Notes: generated from the letters alone by a model not told the origin. Numbered from the stretch's first letter, positions 29,945-39,278 are shown. The stretch: DNA of 64,000 nucleotides from CAWJMN01 sp963844055 (GCA_963844055.1 CAWJMN010000002.1:1240001-1304000); one strand, 5' to 3'. Program-made: numbers and translations.

Positions 29945-31288
29945 ATGGCAGCCGGTGGCGGTGGTGCATGGAAAGTGGCGTATGCCGACTTCGTGACGGC
30001 CATGATGGCATTCTTCATGGTGATGTGGCTAACCGCGCAAAAACCGGATGTCAAACAGGCCGTTGCTGAGTATTTTCGAGATCCTGATCTGTTCGATCTT
30101 GAACCCGATCCCGATGCCGGCCCCAGTGGCAGCGGCGGCGGCAGTGGCTCAGGACATGAACGCAAATCGGGCAAAGCGTCTAACGACAAACAAAAGCCGT
30201 CCCCATCGAATCGGCCTGATGCCAAAGAGGACAAAAAGCCGCGCGTTCCCCTACCAAGGCCCGATGAGGTTTTAGCCCCCGGTACCGTCATCTACTTCAA
30301 GGGAAACTCCGTGGAGCTGGATGATGATGCCAAGGCATTACTAGATCGCTTTGCACCGAACTTTACAGGCAAACCCAACAAGCTCGAAGTCCGAGGCCAT
30401 GCCACGCGATCACGTGCCGCCAATTCCGACCCGTGGGATCTGTCGTACAAACGCTGCATCGCCACGATGAATTATCTCAATGGCCAAGGCGTGGAAGAAA
30501 AGCGGATGCGACTAAGCCAAGCCGGCCCAAATGAACGTCTCACGTTGAAGGTCGACGGCACAGAAGACCGAACCAACCCGCGTGTCGAGGTCATTGTCTT
30601 GGGCGAGTGGGGAGATGATCGCAACGGAACGGCCGCCGAACGTGAACAGCGATTCCAAGATGAAGGCGACGAAAACAAGCCGGAAGAGGCCGCCAGCAAC
30701 ACGAAGGAAACGCCGACAGTTCCCGTTGGTACGAAGGCCAAGCCCGAGGCTGGCGCAAACCACGCAGCGCAGCGTCAACTCAAAAGCGGGCTAACAAGCG
30801 CAAGCGCCACAGCGCCGATGCCAAAGTGGCATCGGCAATTGCCTGGAGCGTCGCTTATAGAACTAGACGTTTACCAAAACGTCTTCCCCAACGCGCCACT
30901 GCGAGAAATTGTTGGGGTCACGTTCGATGCGGCGATAGACGGTGTCACGTTCTACCGGATCACGCCCCGCTTCGATAATAAGCTGGCGAATCTGATCCAC
31001 CGTCAGCATCTCTGGCGTGGTTGCTCCCGCATCATGATAGATCAGTTCATGGCGAACCGTGCCATCGATGTCGTCTGCGCCGTAGCTGAGCGCCGTCTGG
31101 GCCGTACCAATGCCCAGCATGATCCAATAAGCCTTCATGTGCGGCACATTGTCCAGCATCAAACGGCTGACCGCCATCGTCCGCAAATCCATCAGGGCCG
31201 AAGGCTTCTTCAAATGCGAGAGGCCGGTGTTCTCAGGATGGAAGGCCAGCGGAATGAACGTTTGAAAGCCGCCGGTCTCATCTTGTAG
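29945..31288 (+). CDS. motB: flagellar motor stator protein MotB, C-terminus doubtful
   Basis: The first ~275 residues are a normal MotB. A single membrane helix YADFVTAMMAFFMVMWL carries the ion-binding Asp (D15), a Gly/Ser- and Lys/Asp-rich linker follows, and an OmpA-like peptidoglycan-binding domain ends the core (VIYFKGNSVELDD...LEVRGHATR...RMRLSQAGP...NPRVEVIVLG). MotB anchors the stator to the cell wall. After about residue 306 the frame runs antisense through mqnE for 426 nt and the residues have no family character. The true stop was probably near 30790, where another frame has TAA (30792) ahead of a hairpin (30814-30836). A lost stop or a frameshift is likely. Confidence 0.85.
   Translation: MAAGGGGAWKVAYADFVTAMMAFFMVMWLTAQKPDVKQAVAEYFRDPDLFDLEPDPDAGPSGSGGGSGSGHERKSGKASNDKQKPSPSNRPDAKEDKKPRVPLPRPDEVLAPGTVIYFKGNSVELDDDAKALLDRFAPNFTGKPNKLEVRGHATRSRAANSDPWDLSYKRCIATMNYLNGQGVEEKRMRLSQAGPNERLTLKVDGTEDRTNPRVEVIVLGEWGDDRNGTAAEREQRFQDEGDENKPEEAASNTKETPTVPVGTKAKPEAGANHAAQRQLKSGLTSASATAPMPKWHRQLPGASLIELDVYQNVFPNAPLREIVGVTFDAAIDGVTFYRITPRFDNKLANLIHRQHLWRGCSRIMIDQFMANRAIDVVCAVAERRLGRTNAQHDPISLHVRHIVQHQTADRHRPQIHQGRRLLQMREAGVLRMEGQRNERLKAAGLIL
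30814..30836. terminator. hairpin between motB and mqnE
   Basis: GCCGATGCCA-AAG-TGGCATCGGC is a perfect 10-bp stem with a 3-nt loop, 26 nt past the mqnE stop and where motB would be expected to end. Neither side has a T-run, so it may be a weak two-way terminator or an mRNA-end stabiliser. Confidence 0.45.
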
Positions 31289-31999
31289 TTCGCGCAGGCG
31301 AAGCAAGTGATCGATCCGGTGATAGGCATTCTCGACGTGACCATACAGCATGGTGCAGTTGGTCTTGATTCCTAATTCGTGCGCGGCGCGATGGATCTCG
31401 ACCCACTTGCTAGAGTCGGCCTTGTGTTCGCAGATCTGGCTGCGCACTTCCGGATGGAAGATCTCAGCGCCACCCCCTGGCATCGAACCTAGCCCGGCCT
31501 CTTTGAGCTCCGTCAGGATTTGCTTCACATCCTTCTTGGTGAGGAATTCAAACCAGTTGATCTCGACGGCCGTCCACCCCTTTAGATGCAGCGCGGGAAA
31601 CTTGTCGTGCAAGATGCGAATGATGTGAACGTACCAATCGTAATCGCGCTGATGGTGCAAGCCACCCACGATGTGCATTTCGGTACAACCGTTATCGACT
31701 GCCTCTTGGCCGCGAGCAAGGATCTGCTCGTCGCTCATCGCGTACCCCTTGGGGCTGCGGAGATCGGCGCGGAACGCACAGAAGGTACAGCGATAGACGC
31801 AGACGTTCGTTGGATTGAGGTGCGTGTTGATGTTGTAGTAGCCGGCGTTGCCGCTGATTCGCTCGCGGACCATGTTCGCCAGGAAGCCAACTTCCTGTAG
31901 TGGCGTGGAGGGGTCGTACAGGAATAGGCCGTCTTCCAAGTCCAGACGCTCTCCCGATTCCACCTTCTTGCGGACCGAGTCCAGTGTTACCGCTGCCAT
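30863..31999 (-). CDS. mqnE: aminofutalosine synthase MqnE
   Basis: 378 residues, a radical SAM enzyme. NPTNVCVYRCTFCAF gives the CxxxCxxC cluster motif. MHIVGGLHHQ, LKGWTAVEI, LGSMPGGGAEIF and TGGFQTFIPLAFHP are the blocks that mark MqnE; the related MqnC has a GGLNP-type block instead. The enzyme joins 3-carboxyvinyloxybenzoate with SAM to form aminofutalosine, an early step of the futalosine menaquinone pathway. This fits the complex I operon nearby, which reduces menaquinone. No other mqn gene is in the window. ATG at 31999. The 3' half is overlapped on the opposite strand by the extended motB frame. Confidence 0.93.
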   Translation of the reverse strand: MAAVTLDSVRKKVESGERLDLEDGLFLYDPSTPLQEVGFLANMVRERISGNAGYYNINTHLNPTNVCVYRCTFCAFRADLRSPKGYAMSDEQILARGQEAVDNGCTEMHIVGGLHHQRDYDWYVHIIRILHDKFPALHLKGWTAVEINWFEFLTKKDVKQILTELKEAGLGSMPGGGAEIFHPEVRSQICEHKADSSKWVEIHRAAHELGIKTNCTMLYGHVENAYHRIDHLLRLRELQDETGGFQTFIPLAFHPENTGLSHLKKPSALMDLRTMAVSRLMLDNVPHMKAYWIMLGIGTAQTALSYGADDIDGTVRHELIYHDAGATTPEMLTVDQIRQLIIEAGRDPVERDTVYRRIERDPNNFSQWRVGEDVLVNV

Positions 32000-32369
32000 G
32001 AAATGCTCGTCTTTCGCTATCTCTATCGATGCTAACGTGCTGCGAATTCAGACCTTAGAAGCTTGACCCTAAGCGTTTCGGCAACACACAATCTGATCGG
32101 AAACTTCGCTAAGTCCTATAACCGCTCATCCTACCGCCCAGATAACTAAGCGCCTATTGAACCCACCCCATAAAGGGGTCGATAGCAACCGCTAATCCAT
32201 GATCTGCAAAGAATTGCCAAAGGTTATGAAAGCGTTGGCCAAGAAATAGTGATGGACACTAGGTGGCGGGCAAAGAAAGATGCACTCATACCAGAGGAAC
32301 AAGCATCCAATTTGCCACCAAACGGCAATTTACCTAAACTGCTTCCACACAAGCAGTTAGAAAGAAAAT
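32000..32369. other. gap between mqnE and tRNA-Val
   Basis: No gene, repeat or structured RNA recognised. It should hold the mqnE promoter. Confidence 0.4.
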
Positions 32370-32442
32370 GGGCGGCACAGGACTCGAACCTGTGACCTCC
32401 ACGGTGTGAGCATGGCGCTCTAACCAACTGAGCTAGCCGCCC
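32370..32442 (-). tRNA. tRNA-Val (CAC)
   Basis: On the minus strand a 73-nt cloverleaf: acceptor GGGCGGC/GCCGCCC, D arm GCTC..GAGC, anticodon stem CCATG/CGTGG with loop CTCACAC (anticodon CAC), T arm ACAGG-TTCGAGT-CCTGT. It is divergent from the nuo operon. CCA is not encoded. Confidence 0.96.
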
Positions 32443-32600
32443 CAGAATCTTGACTATAGGCAGCCTCCGCACGGAAAGCAAGGAGAGCCTCCCCCTGACG
32501 GTACTCTCGCCCAATTGACCGCCTGCGCAAGGGGCGATACGATCACCTAAACCGCTCGGCGGAAAGCTTTTTTCCGGTCCGAGTGTTTTTTGGTAGGCCC

Positions 32601-32618
32601 TTGTGACAAGATTCACAA
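32601..32618. promoter_or_regulatory. CRP/FNR-like palindrome before nuoA
   Basis: TTGTGACAAGATTCACAA is a perfect 6+6 inverted repeat with a 6-nt spacer and contains the TGTGA-N6-TCACA core of CRP-type sites. It lies 45-62 nt ahead of the nuoA ATG. At this distance from the start it could act as an activator site or as an operator. No regulator of this family is in the window. Confidence 0.5.
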
Positions 32619-32662
32619 AGTCGGGCAAAACGGGATTTCACTAGCCCCTTGAGGCGGTCGCT

Positions 32663-33097
32663 ATGAACAGCTTTGAGCTGCTGCTTCCGATTCTGCTGTT
32701 CATCGCGGCCTCGACAGGCCTTGCGGTGGGTTTGCTTGTCGTCGCGTCGTTATTTGGACCAAAGCGCCAAGGCGATGTCAAACAAATGCCTTACGAAAGC
32801 GGCATGGATCCAATCCATGATGCGCATCGCAAGTTCGATGTGCGATTCCACTTAGTGGCGATCGCCTTCTTGGTTTTCGACGTGGAACTTTTGTTCCTCT
32901 ATCCCTGGGCGGTGGCAAGCAAGAATCCCAATGGGATCGATGCGGCCGTCCTTGAAGCCAGTGCCTTAGCGAGCCAAACCGGTACGACGATTGGGTTTAC
33001 TCGTGGATTGGTGTTTGGCGAAGTGTTGGTCTTCCTCAGCTTGCTGACCTTAGGCCTTGTCTATGCATGGCGAAAAGGGGTTTTCAAATGGCGGTAG
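32663..33097 (+). CDS. nuoA: NADH-quinone oxidoreductase subunit A
   Basis: 144 residues, three membrane helices. PYESGMDP is the conserved loop of NuoA/ND3 and FDVRFHLVAIAFLVFDVELLFLYPWA the family's most conserved stretch (acidic residues in helix 2). It is a membrane-arm subunit near the quinone site. First gene of a 14-gene operon; GAGG lies ~11 nt ahead of the ATG. It overlaps nuoB by 10 nt. The loop between helices 2 and 3 is slightly longer than usual. Confidence 0.95.
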   Translation: MNSFELLLPILLFIAASTGLAVGLLVVASLFGPKRQGDVKQMPYESGMDPIHDAHRKFDVRFHLVAIAFLVFDVELLFLYPWAVASKNPNGIDAAVLEASALASQTGTTIGFTRGLVFGEVLVFLSLLTLGLVYAWRKGVFKWR

Positions 33098-33648
33098 AGC
33101 TTCCCGAGAATGTGGTTGTTACCAACCTCGACAAACTGGCCAACTGGTGCCGCAAGAATAGCTTGTGGCCCATGCCGTTTGCGACCGCATGCTGCGGCAT
33201 TGAGTTGATGGCGACAGGTGCCAGCCGGCACGACTTGGCTCGCTTCGGCGCAGAAGTCTTTCGCTTCAGCCCACGCCAATGCGACCTGATGATTGTCGCA
33301 GGCCGCGTCACGATGAAGATGCTGCCGGTGCTGCAACGTATTTGGCAACAGATGCACGAGCCTAAATGGTGTATCTCGATGGGCGCCTGTGCTTCGACCG
33401 GCGGCGTGTTTGATACCTACGCCGTTGTGCAAGGGATTGATCGCTTCATCCCTGTTGATATGTACGTCCCGGGTTGCCCACCACGTCCCGAGCAATTGAT
33501 CCAAGCGATCATGGATCTGCAAGACAAGATTCAAAGCGAAGGAACGATCTCCGGTGCCGAGTTTGAGACGGCCGAGCGTCAAGAGCGTAAGCGAGCTTTG
33601 CAAGAGTTGCCGATCTACGGCAAAACCCCGTACTTCGCCAAGCGTTAA
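33088..33648 (+). CDS. nuoB: NADH-quinone oxidoreductase subunit B
   Basis: 186 residues. Conserved cysteines of the N2 [4Fe-4S] cluster: ATACCGIE (adjacent pair), GACAS and VPGCPPRPE. NuoB forms the last cluster of the electron chain at the quinone site with NuoD. I choose the ATG at 33088 (MAVELPENVVV) because GGGG precedes it; an ATG at 33067 would add seven residues without a ribosome-binding site. The C-terminal ~30 charged residues vary in the family. Confidence 0.94.
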   Translation: MAVELPENVVVTNLDKLANWCRKNSLWPMPFATACCGIELMATGASRHDLARFGAEVFRFSPRQCDLMIVAGRVTMKMLPVLQRIWQQMHEPKWCISMGACASTGGVFDTYAVVQGIDRFIPVDMYVPGCPPRPEQLIQAIMDLQDKIQSEGTISGAEFETAERQERKRALQELPIYGKTPYFAKR

Positions 33649-33718
33649 TTGTTGGATGGCACCGGGGCGAATGCCAAACGCCCATGCAATGACATTGTCC
33701 TTTGGAGTTTGAATCGTC

Positions 33719-34216
33719 ATGCCAGCCCGCCCTGAAACCCTTGCTTTGATTGAAATGCATGTGACCGCGCCGGCCACGGAATTTCGTGGTGATACGCGCG
33801 TCGTGGTTTCGGTCCCAGGCCTCATGCCCGCCATGAAGCTTTTGAAGGAACAAGGGGGCTTTGACCTGCTCGTCGACGTGACTTGCGTTGACTATCTGAA
33901 CTATCGCGACGCCGAACACCGCTTTGGCTTGGTCTACTTGCTGGCCAACACCATCACCGCCGAACGCTTGACGGTACGAGCCTATTTGAACGAGCCCAAC
34001 CTGACGGTCCCTTCGATGTTCCACCTGTGGAACGGAGCCGACTGGCTGGAGCGCGAAGTTTACGACATGTTTGGAATCGTATTTGAAGGGCACCCCGACC
34101 TGCGTCGGATCTTGATGCCAGAAGAGTTCACCGCTTTCCCGCTGCGCAAGGATTACCCCATGCAAGGGCGTGGCGAACGTCACAACTTTCCGGTCATCAC
34201 ACGAAATCAGGCTTAG
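33719..34216 (+). CDS. nuoC: NADH-quinone oxidoreductase subunit C
   Basis: 165 residues, the 30-kDa subunit. LLVDVTCVDYLNY and the signature EREVYDMFGIVFEGHPDLRRILM...FPLRKDYP are diagnostic. It belongs to the peripheral arm beside NuoD. nuoC and nuoD are separate genes here, not fused as in enterobacteria. Confidence 0.95.
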   Translation: MPARPETLALIEMHVTAPATEFRGDTRVVVSVPGLMPAMKLLKEQGGFDLLVDVTCVDYLNYRDAEHRFGLVYLLANTITAERLTVRAYLNEPNLTVPSMFHLWNGADWLEREVYDMFGIVFEGHPDLRRILMPEEFTAFPLRKDYPMQGRGERHNFPVITRNQA

Positions 34217-34279
34217 TGGTTTAAAAGTTCGGCACGCAGAACAGCCAGCGACAATTTTTGGGACGGATGAGAACCTATC

Positions 34280-35503
34280 ATGGCCATTGCCTTTGATCCT
34301 TCGATGAGCGAACGCCCGGTCCAAGACAAGGACTACCTCTGGACGCTCAACTTCGGCCCGCAGCATCCGGCAACCCACACCACGCTCCGCATCGTGCTCA
34401 AGCTAGATGGCGAACGGGTCGTCGATGCCATTCCCGACATTGGCTATCTGCATAGCGGCTTTGAAAAGATCGGCGAAAAGCTCGACTACAACCAGTACGT
34501 CACCGTCACCGACCGGATGAACTACATCTCGCCCCTGGCCAACAATGTGGCTTGGCACGGCGCGGTTGAGAAACTGCTAGGCATCGATATCACGCCGCGC
34601 TGCTCCTACATTCGCACGATCATTTGCGAACTGGCCCGTATCAGCGATCACTTGCTTTCCACTGGGGCTATGGGGCTTGATACCGGCGCTTTCACTTTCT
34701 TCCTGTACGCCTTCTATCAACGAGAACGGCTGTACGACATTTTCGAAACGCTGTGCGGCGCCCGCTTCACCAATAGCTACACGCGTACCGGTGGTGTTTC
34801 GCAAGACATGACGCCGCTGGTCATTCAAAAGATCCGCGAGTTCTGCAAGACGTTCCCCCAAACGATCGACGACATGGAGCGATTGCTCAATCGCAATCGT
34901 ATCTTTGTGGATCGCATGAAGGGTGTCGGCGTCATCACCAAAGAACAAGTTACCAGCCGCAGCGCAACCGGCCCTGTGGCACGTGCCAGCGGTGTGACTC
35001 GCGACCTTCGTAAGGATGAGCCTTACCTGTCGTACAAAGACTTCGACTTCCAAGTTTGCTGTGCTACGGCCGGCGATTGTTTTTCTCGCTACTACGTTCG
35101 CATTGCCGAAATGCGAGAGAGCCTCAAGATCGTCGAGCAAGCGATTGAAAACCTTCCCTCGGGCCCGGTGAATGTCGGCGTGGACGAACGGACCGCCCTG
35201 CCCAGCAAGCAACAGGTTTATCAAACCATCGAAGGAACGATCACGCACTTCGAATTGGTCATGCTCAACCGTGGCTTCACCGTTCCGCAAGAAGAATGCT
35301 ACAGCGCGATCGAAGCCCCCAACGGTGAACTGGGCTTTTATCTGGTGGGTGATGGAAGCGACGTGGCCTACCGTGCCCGCTGCCGCCCACCAAGCTATAT
35401 CCACTTTGCCATTTTCCCCGAATTGATTCGGGGCCATACCCTGTCCGACGTGGTTGCAGTACTGGGAAGTTTGAACATCATTGCCGCTGAACTGGATCGG
35501 TAG
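34280..35503 (+). CDS. nuoD: NADH-quinone oxidoreductase subunit D
   Basis: 407 residues, the 49-kDa subunit related to [NiFe]-hydrogenase large subunits. NFGPQHPATHTTLRI is the N-terminal quinone-site loop with its conserved His. IGYLHSGFEKIGE, YTRTGGVSQDM and the C-terminal FPELIRGHTLSDVVAVLGSLNIIAAELDR end with the conserved Asp-Arg. It forms the quinone pocket with NuoB. ATG at 34280. Confidence 0.96.
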   Translation: MAIAFDPSMSERPVQDKDYLWTLNFGPQHPATHTTLRIVLKLDGERVVDAIPDIGYLHSGFEKIGEKLDYNQYVTVTDRMNYISPLANNVAWHGAVEKLLGIDITPRCSYIRTIICELARISDHLLSTGAMGLDTGAFTFFLYAFYQRERLYDIFETLCGARFTNSYTRTGGVSQDMTPLVIQKIREFCKTFPQTIDDMERLLNRNRIFVDRMKGVGVITKEQVTSRSATGPVARASGVTRDLRKDEPYLSYKDFDFQVCCATAGDCFSRYYVRIAEMRESLKIVEQAIENLPSGPVNVGVDERTALPSKQQVYQTIEGTITHFELVMLNRGFTVPQEECYSAIEAPNGELGFYLVGDGSDVAYRARCRPPSYIHFAIFPELIRGHTLSDVVAVLGSLNIIAAELDR

Positions 35504-35559
35504 CTTTCCCTGCCTGAGAGTGAACGATTGATTCGCGTTTCGCAAAAAGACCATTGCTT

Positions 35560-36045
35560 ATGAGCACCAGCCCCAAAATTCTGACGGATGCCATGATCGA
35601 AGAGATCAAAGCATTCTTCCCTCGCTACCCTTCGCGGCAGGCGGTAACGCTCCCGGCGCTTCACATCGTCAATGAGCACCTGCGCCATGTGCCGCTGCAA
35701 GCGATCGTGGAAGTTGCTGAACTGCTCGGGCTCGCTCCGTCGCAAGTGCAAGACACTCTTTCGTTCTACGGCTACTTCAAGCAAGATGCCCCCGCAGGGC
35801 GCTGTCGCTTGTGGGTTTGCCGTTCGGTTTCCTGTGCCCTTCGTGGTGCTGATGAACTGCTCGACCATTTGAGTCACACGCTGCACCTGAAGCCAGGCGA
35901 AACGTCGGCCGATGGCCGCGTGACCTTGGAATTTGCCGAATGCCTTGGTGCTTGTGATCAAGCGCCTTGCATGCTTGCGGATAAAGACCTCATCGGAAAC
36001 GTGACGCACGAACAAGCCGACAAGTACGTAAACGAACTGAAGTAA
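35560..36045 (+). CDS. nuoE: NADH-quinone oxidoreductase subunit E
   Basis: 161 residues, the 24-kDa thioredoxin-like subunit. The four N1a [2Fe-2S] ligands appear as CRSVSC (C-x4-C) and CLGAC. It sits with NuoF in the NADH-oxidising module. ATG at 35560 is preferred; a TTG two codons upstream also keeps the frame. The N-terminal helical region (FPRYPSRQAVTLPALHIVNEH) matches the family. Confidence 0.93.
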   Translation: MSTSPKILTDAMIEEIKAFFPRYPSRQAVTLPALHIVNEHLRHVPLQAIVEVAELLGLAPSQVQDTLSFYGYFKQDAPAGRCRLWVCRSVSCALRGADELLDHLSHTLHLKPGETSADGRVTLEFAECLGACDQAPCMLADKDLIGNVTHEQADKYVNELK

Positions 36046-36120
36046 AAAACCAACACCGTAACTACATAAACGCTTCGGCGAAACGGCTTTCCTGCCAAAG
36101 GACAAGCGATTTGCCGAGTG

Positions 36121-37512
36121 ATGACCGAACAAACCTTCTTGGGGGAGGTAGCCCAAGTGCCACCATTTGAACCTGTACTTCTAGCGAACGTTGGTAAGCC
36201 CGATGCCCATACGCGCAAAGTGTATGAGCAACTAGGAGGCTATCAAGCACTGCGCAAAGTGCTAAAGACACTCACGCCTAACGACGTGAAAGAACAAACC
36301 AAGGCCAGCGGTCTACGCGGGCGTGGTGGTGCTGGCTTTCCTACGGGTTTGAAGTGGACGTTCCTTCCACAAAACCACCCTGGGCCGATCTACTTCTGCC
36401 TCAATGCCGACGAGAGCGAACCGGGCACCTTCAACAATCGCATCCTGATGGAGTCCGATCCTCACCAAGTTTTGGAAGGGATCATCATCAGCTGTTTTGC
36501 CACACAAGCCGCCACCGCTTACTTCTACATGCGGTGCGAATACCCTCTGGCCTATGAGCGCGTCTGTCGCGCGGTGGCAGAGTGTTATGAGGCGGGCTAC
36601 CTCGGCAAAGACATTTTAGGAAGCGGCTACTCGCTCGACATTTTTGTCCATCGCGGGGCCGGTGCGTACATCTGCGGCGAAGAGACGGGCCTGATCGAAA
36701 GCCTCGAAGGGAAGCGTGCTTGGCCGCGGATCAAACCACCATTTCCTGCGATTGAAGGGGCATTTCGCAAACCAACGGTCGTCAACAATGTTGAGACCGT
36801 CTCTTGCGTGAAGCACATCTTTGATCGCGGCGTCGATTGGTTCAAGTCGATCGGCGTTCCTCCCGATCCCAACAACCCACGCGATGCCGGCAGCTACGGG
36901 CCCAAGCTTTATTGCCTCTCCGGGCATGTGAACAAGCCCGGCTGTTACGAAGCACCCCTTGGCATCACCTGCCAAGAGTTGATCGATGAATACGGCGGCG
37001 GAGTCTGGAAGGGACGCAAGGCCAAGGCGGCCATCCCTGGTGGCATCAGCATGGGTCTGCTCAAGGCCGATGAGTTCCACTGCCCGCTCGATTTTAATGG
37101 CCCCGGCAAGTTTGGCTGCTTGGGCCTGGGGACTGCGGCTGTCGTCGTCATGGACGAGACCGTGCAGATGATGGACTTCCTGATGAACAGCTGCCGGTTC
37201 TTCTCGCACGAAAGCTGCGGGCAATGCACGCCGTGCCGCGAAGGTACTTCCTGGGCCACACGCTTGCTGACGCGCATCACGCACAACAAGGGACGCCTGA
37301 AGGATCTCGACCTGCTGGCAGAAATCGGCGACACGATCGGCATCATGCCAGGGACGACGATCTGCGGCTTGGCCGATGGTGCGGCTTGGCCGATCAAGAA
37401 CTGCATTAAGAAGTTCCGTCCTGAATTCGAAGAATACATCAAGCGAACGAACCCAACCGGCTGGATGGAGACCAACCCCGTCCCAGCGCTTAACCTTGTG
37501 GGCATTCATTAA
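36121..37512 (+). CDS. nuoF: NADH-quinone oxidoreductase subunit F
   Basis: 463 residues, the 51-kDa subunit that oxidises NADH. GLRGRGGAGFPTGLKW is the NADH/FMN-binding loop, NADESEPGTF the FMN site and GAGAYICGEETGLIESLEG a conserved block. ESCGQCTPCREGT plus a later Cys (TTICGLADGAAWP) bind cluster N3. I take the ATG at 36121; a GTG directly upstream (36118) is an alternative. The protein is somewhat longer than E. coli NuoF through its N-terminus. Confidence 0.96.
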   Translation: MTEQTFLGEVAQVPPFEPVLLANVGKPDAHTRKVYEQLGGYQALRKVLKTLTPNDVKEQTKASGLRGRGGAGFPTGLKWTFLPQNHPGPIYFCLNADESEPGTFNNRILMESDPHQVLEGIIISCFATQAATAYFYMRCEYPLAYERVCRAVAECYEAGYLGKDILGSGYSLDIFVHRGAGAYICGEETGLIESLEGKRAWPRIKPPFPAIEGAFRKPTVVNNVETVSCVKHIFDRGVDWFKSIGVPPDPNNPRDAGSYGPKLYCLSGHVNKPGCYEAPLGITCQELIDEYGGGVWKGRKAKAAIPGGISMGLLKADEFHCPLDFNGPGKFGCLGLGTAAVVVMDETVQMMDFLMNSCRFFSHESCGQCTPCREGTSWATRLLTRITHNKGRLKDLDLLAEIGDTIGIMPGTTICGLADGAAWPIKNCIKKFRPEFEEYIKRTNPTGWMETNPVPALNLVGIH

Positions 37513-37600
37513 TCGAAGGCTCCAAGTTTTTGACAGGATCAGCGACAACAGGTTTCCGTGACAACGGGCCCTTGGTGGGAAAGTTAGACAGTAGGACTTT

Positions 37601-39214
37601 ATGGCAACGGTAATTGTTGACGGCAAAGAAATCACGATCGGTGACAAAGATCGCCTCAACGGCATTCAGGCCGCCGCGCTCGCTGGCGCTGACGTGCCCC
37701 ACTACTGCTGGCATCCTGGGCTTTCGATCGTTGCCAGTTGCCGGATGTGCCTGGTGGAATGCGGCAAGAAAGATCCTGCAACCGGCAAGATCGCCATGCA
37801 GCCCAAGGTCGTTCCTGCTTGTCAAACTCCCGCCACCGATGGCACCGTCTTCGTCACCAACAGCGACAAGGTGAAAGCCGCTCGGGCGATGGTGGAAGAA
37901 GACCTGCTGCTTCGCCATCCTGTCGATTGCCCGATCTGCGACAAGGCGGGCGAGTGCGCTCTGCAAGATTACCACTTTCAACATGGCCGCGATCAACGTC
38001 GCGCCGATATCAAGCCGTTTACTAGCCGTCGCCGCAGCCTGGGCAGCACCGTCACGCTGTTCGTGGATCGCTGTGTGATGTGTACTCGCTGCGTTCGCTT
38101 TACGCGCGAGATTTCCGGCACGGCCGAGTTGATGATTGCCAACCGCGGTGCCGCGGAAGAGATTGACGTCTTCCCAGGCTATCCGCTGGAAAACAAACTC
38201 TCGGGCAACGTGGTCGACCTCTGCCCCGTCGGCGCTCTGGGCGACAAGGACTTCCTCTATAAGCAGCGAGTTTGGTTCATGAAGAGCCACAACAACGTCT
38301 GTGCCGGCTGTAGCACGGGCTGCTCGATCAAGGTCGAAGAGAATCAAGACCATGTCTATCGTTTGAAGCCTCGCCCCAACGCCCAAGTGAATGGCTACTG
38401 GATGTGCGACGAAGGCCGTTATGGCTTCAAGCATGTGCACGATGCCAATCGTCTGGTCGAACTCAAGGTTCGCGAGAAAGGGACGCTGCAAACGGCCGAG
38501 TGGTCGGATGTTGCCACCAAACTAGAGGCTTCGCTGAAGAAGGCGGGGCGTTTGGCGGTTTCGCTTTCGCCACACCTCACGGTGGAAGAGGCTTACCTGC
38601 TGGCGACCTATGTCAAGTCGCTGGATGCCGACGCCGTCATCGCTGTTGGTCAAATCCCGACCGAAGGGGCCGATGAGACGTTCAAGAACGGCTTCACCAT
38701 CCATGGCGAGAAGTGCCCCAACCGCCGTGGCGTCGAAGCGATTGCCAGCCGCTTCAATGGCGGCCTGGTTACCTGGGAAGAATTCACGAAGCGTGCTGCC
38801 GCGGGCGAGTTCGGTGGCGTCTGGATCACCGGTGGCTACAAGACCAACTGGAACGATGCCGCCACGGCGGAATCGTTTGCCGCGGCCAAGCTTCTAATCG
38901 TTCAAGACTGCTTTGCTTCGCCACTGTGGGACAAGGCGGACTTCCAACTGCCTAGCGCCACTTTTGCCGAGCGTGAAGGTTCGTACGTCAACTTTGCGGA
39001 TCGGCTCCAATCGTTCCGCTGGGCGATTCGACCACCGCAAGGGGTCAAAGTCGACGGGCAAGTTTACTGGCAGCTGCTGGGCAAGCCGGGGCTCTTTAAG
39101 GGAGCAACCGTTTTGGCCGACGTGGCTCGCGAGATCGCCCACTTTGCGGCAGCGGCCGAAGGGGTTCCCGAGACAGGTGTCGATCTGAAGGTTGTCCAGC
39201 TTGCCAGCACCTAA
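37601..39214 (+). CDS. nuoG: NADH-quinone oxidoreductase subunit G, short form
   Basis: 537 residues; many NuoG proteins reach 680-900. The Fe-S head is intact: the ferredoxin-type [2Fe-2S] loop (CWHPGLSIVASCRMC), HPVDCPICDKAGECALQ (N5/N4), CVMCTRCVRFTREI with LCPVGAL, and CAGCSTGC...MCDEG, which corresponds to the extra N7 cluster seen in E. coli and Thermus. The molybdopterin-fold remainder is strongly shortened to ~270 residues. It carries electrons from NuoEF to NuoI. Confidence 0.93.
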   Translation: MATVIVDGKEITIGDKDRLNGIQAAALAGADVPHYCWHPGLSIVASCRMCLVECGKKDPATGKIAMQPKVVPACQTPATDGTVFVTNSDKVKAARAMVEEDLLLRHPVDCPICDKAGECALQDYHFQHGRDQRRADIKPFTSRRRSLGSTVTLFVDRCVMCTRCVRFTREISGTAELMIANRGAAEEIDVFPGYPLENKLSGNVVDLCPVGALGDKDFLYKQRVWFMKSHNNVCAGCSTGCSIKVEENQDHVYRLKPRPNAQVNGYWMCDEGRYGFKHVHDANRLVELKVREKGTLQTAEWSDVATKLEASLKKAGRLAVSLSPHLTVEEAYLLATYVKSLDADAVIAVGQIPTEGADETFKNGFTIHGEKCPNRRGVEAIASRFNGGLVTWEEFTKRAAAGEFGGVWITGGYKTNWNDAATAESFAAAKLLIVQDCFASPLWDKADFQLPSATFAEREGSYVNFADRLQSFRWAIRPPQGVKVDGQVYWQLLGKPGLFKGATVLADVAREIAHFAAAAEGVPETGVDLKVVQLAST

Positions 39215-39278
39215 GAATTAGCCAAACAAATCAAGTCAGTGCCCTTAAACGGCAACGGTTTCCTGCGAAGAACGTGAT

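Noticed and set aside
30863..31999. MqnC instead of MqnE
   Set aside because: HIVGGLHH, WTAVEI and SMPGGGAEIF fit MqnE; MqnC has a different GGLNP-type block.
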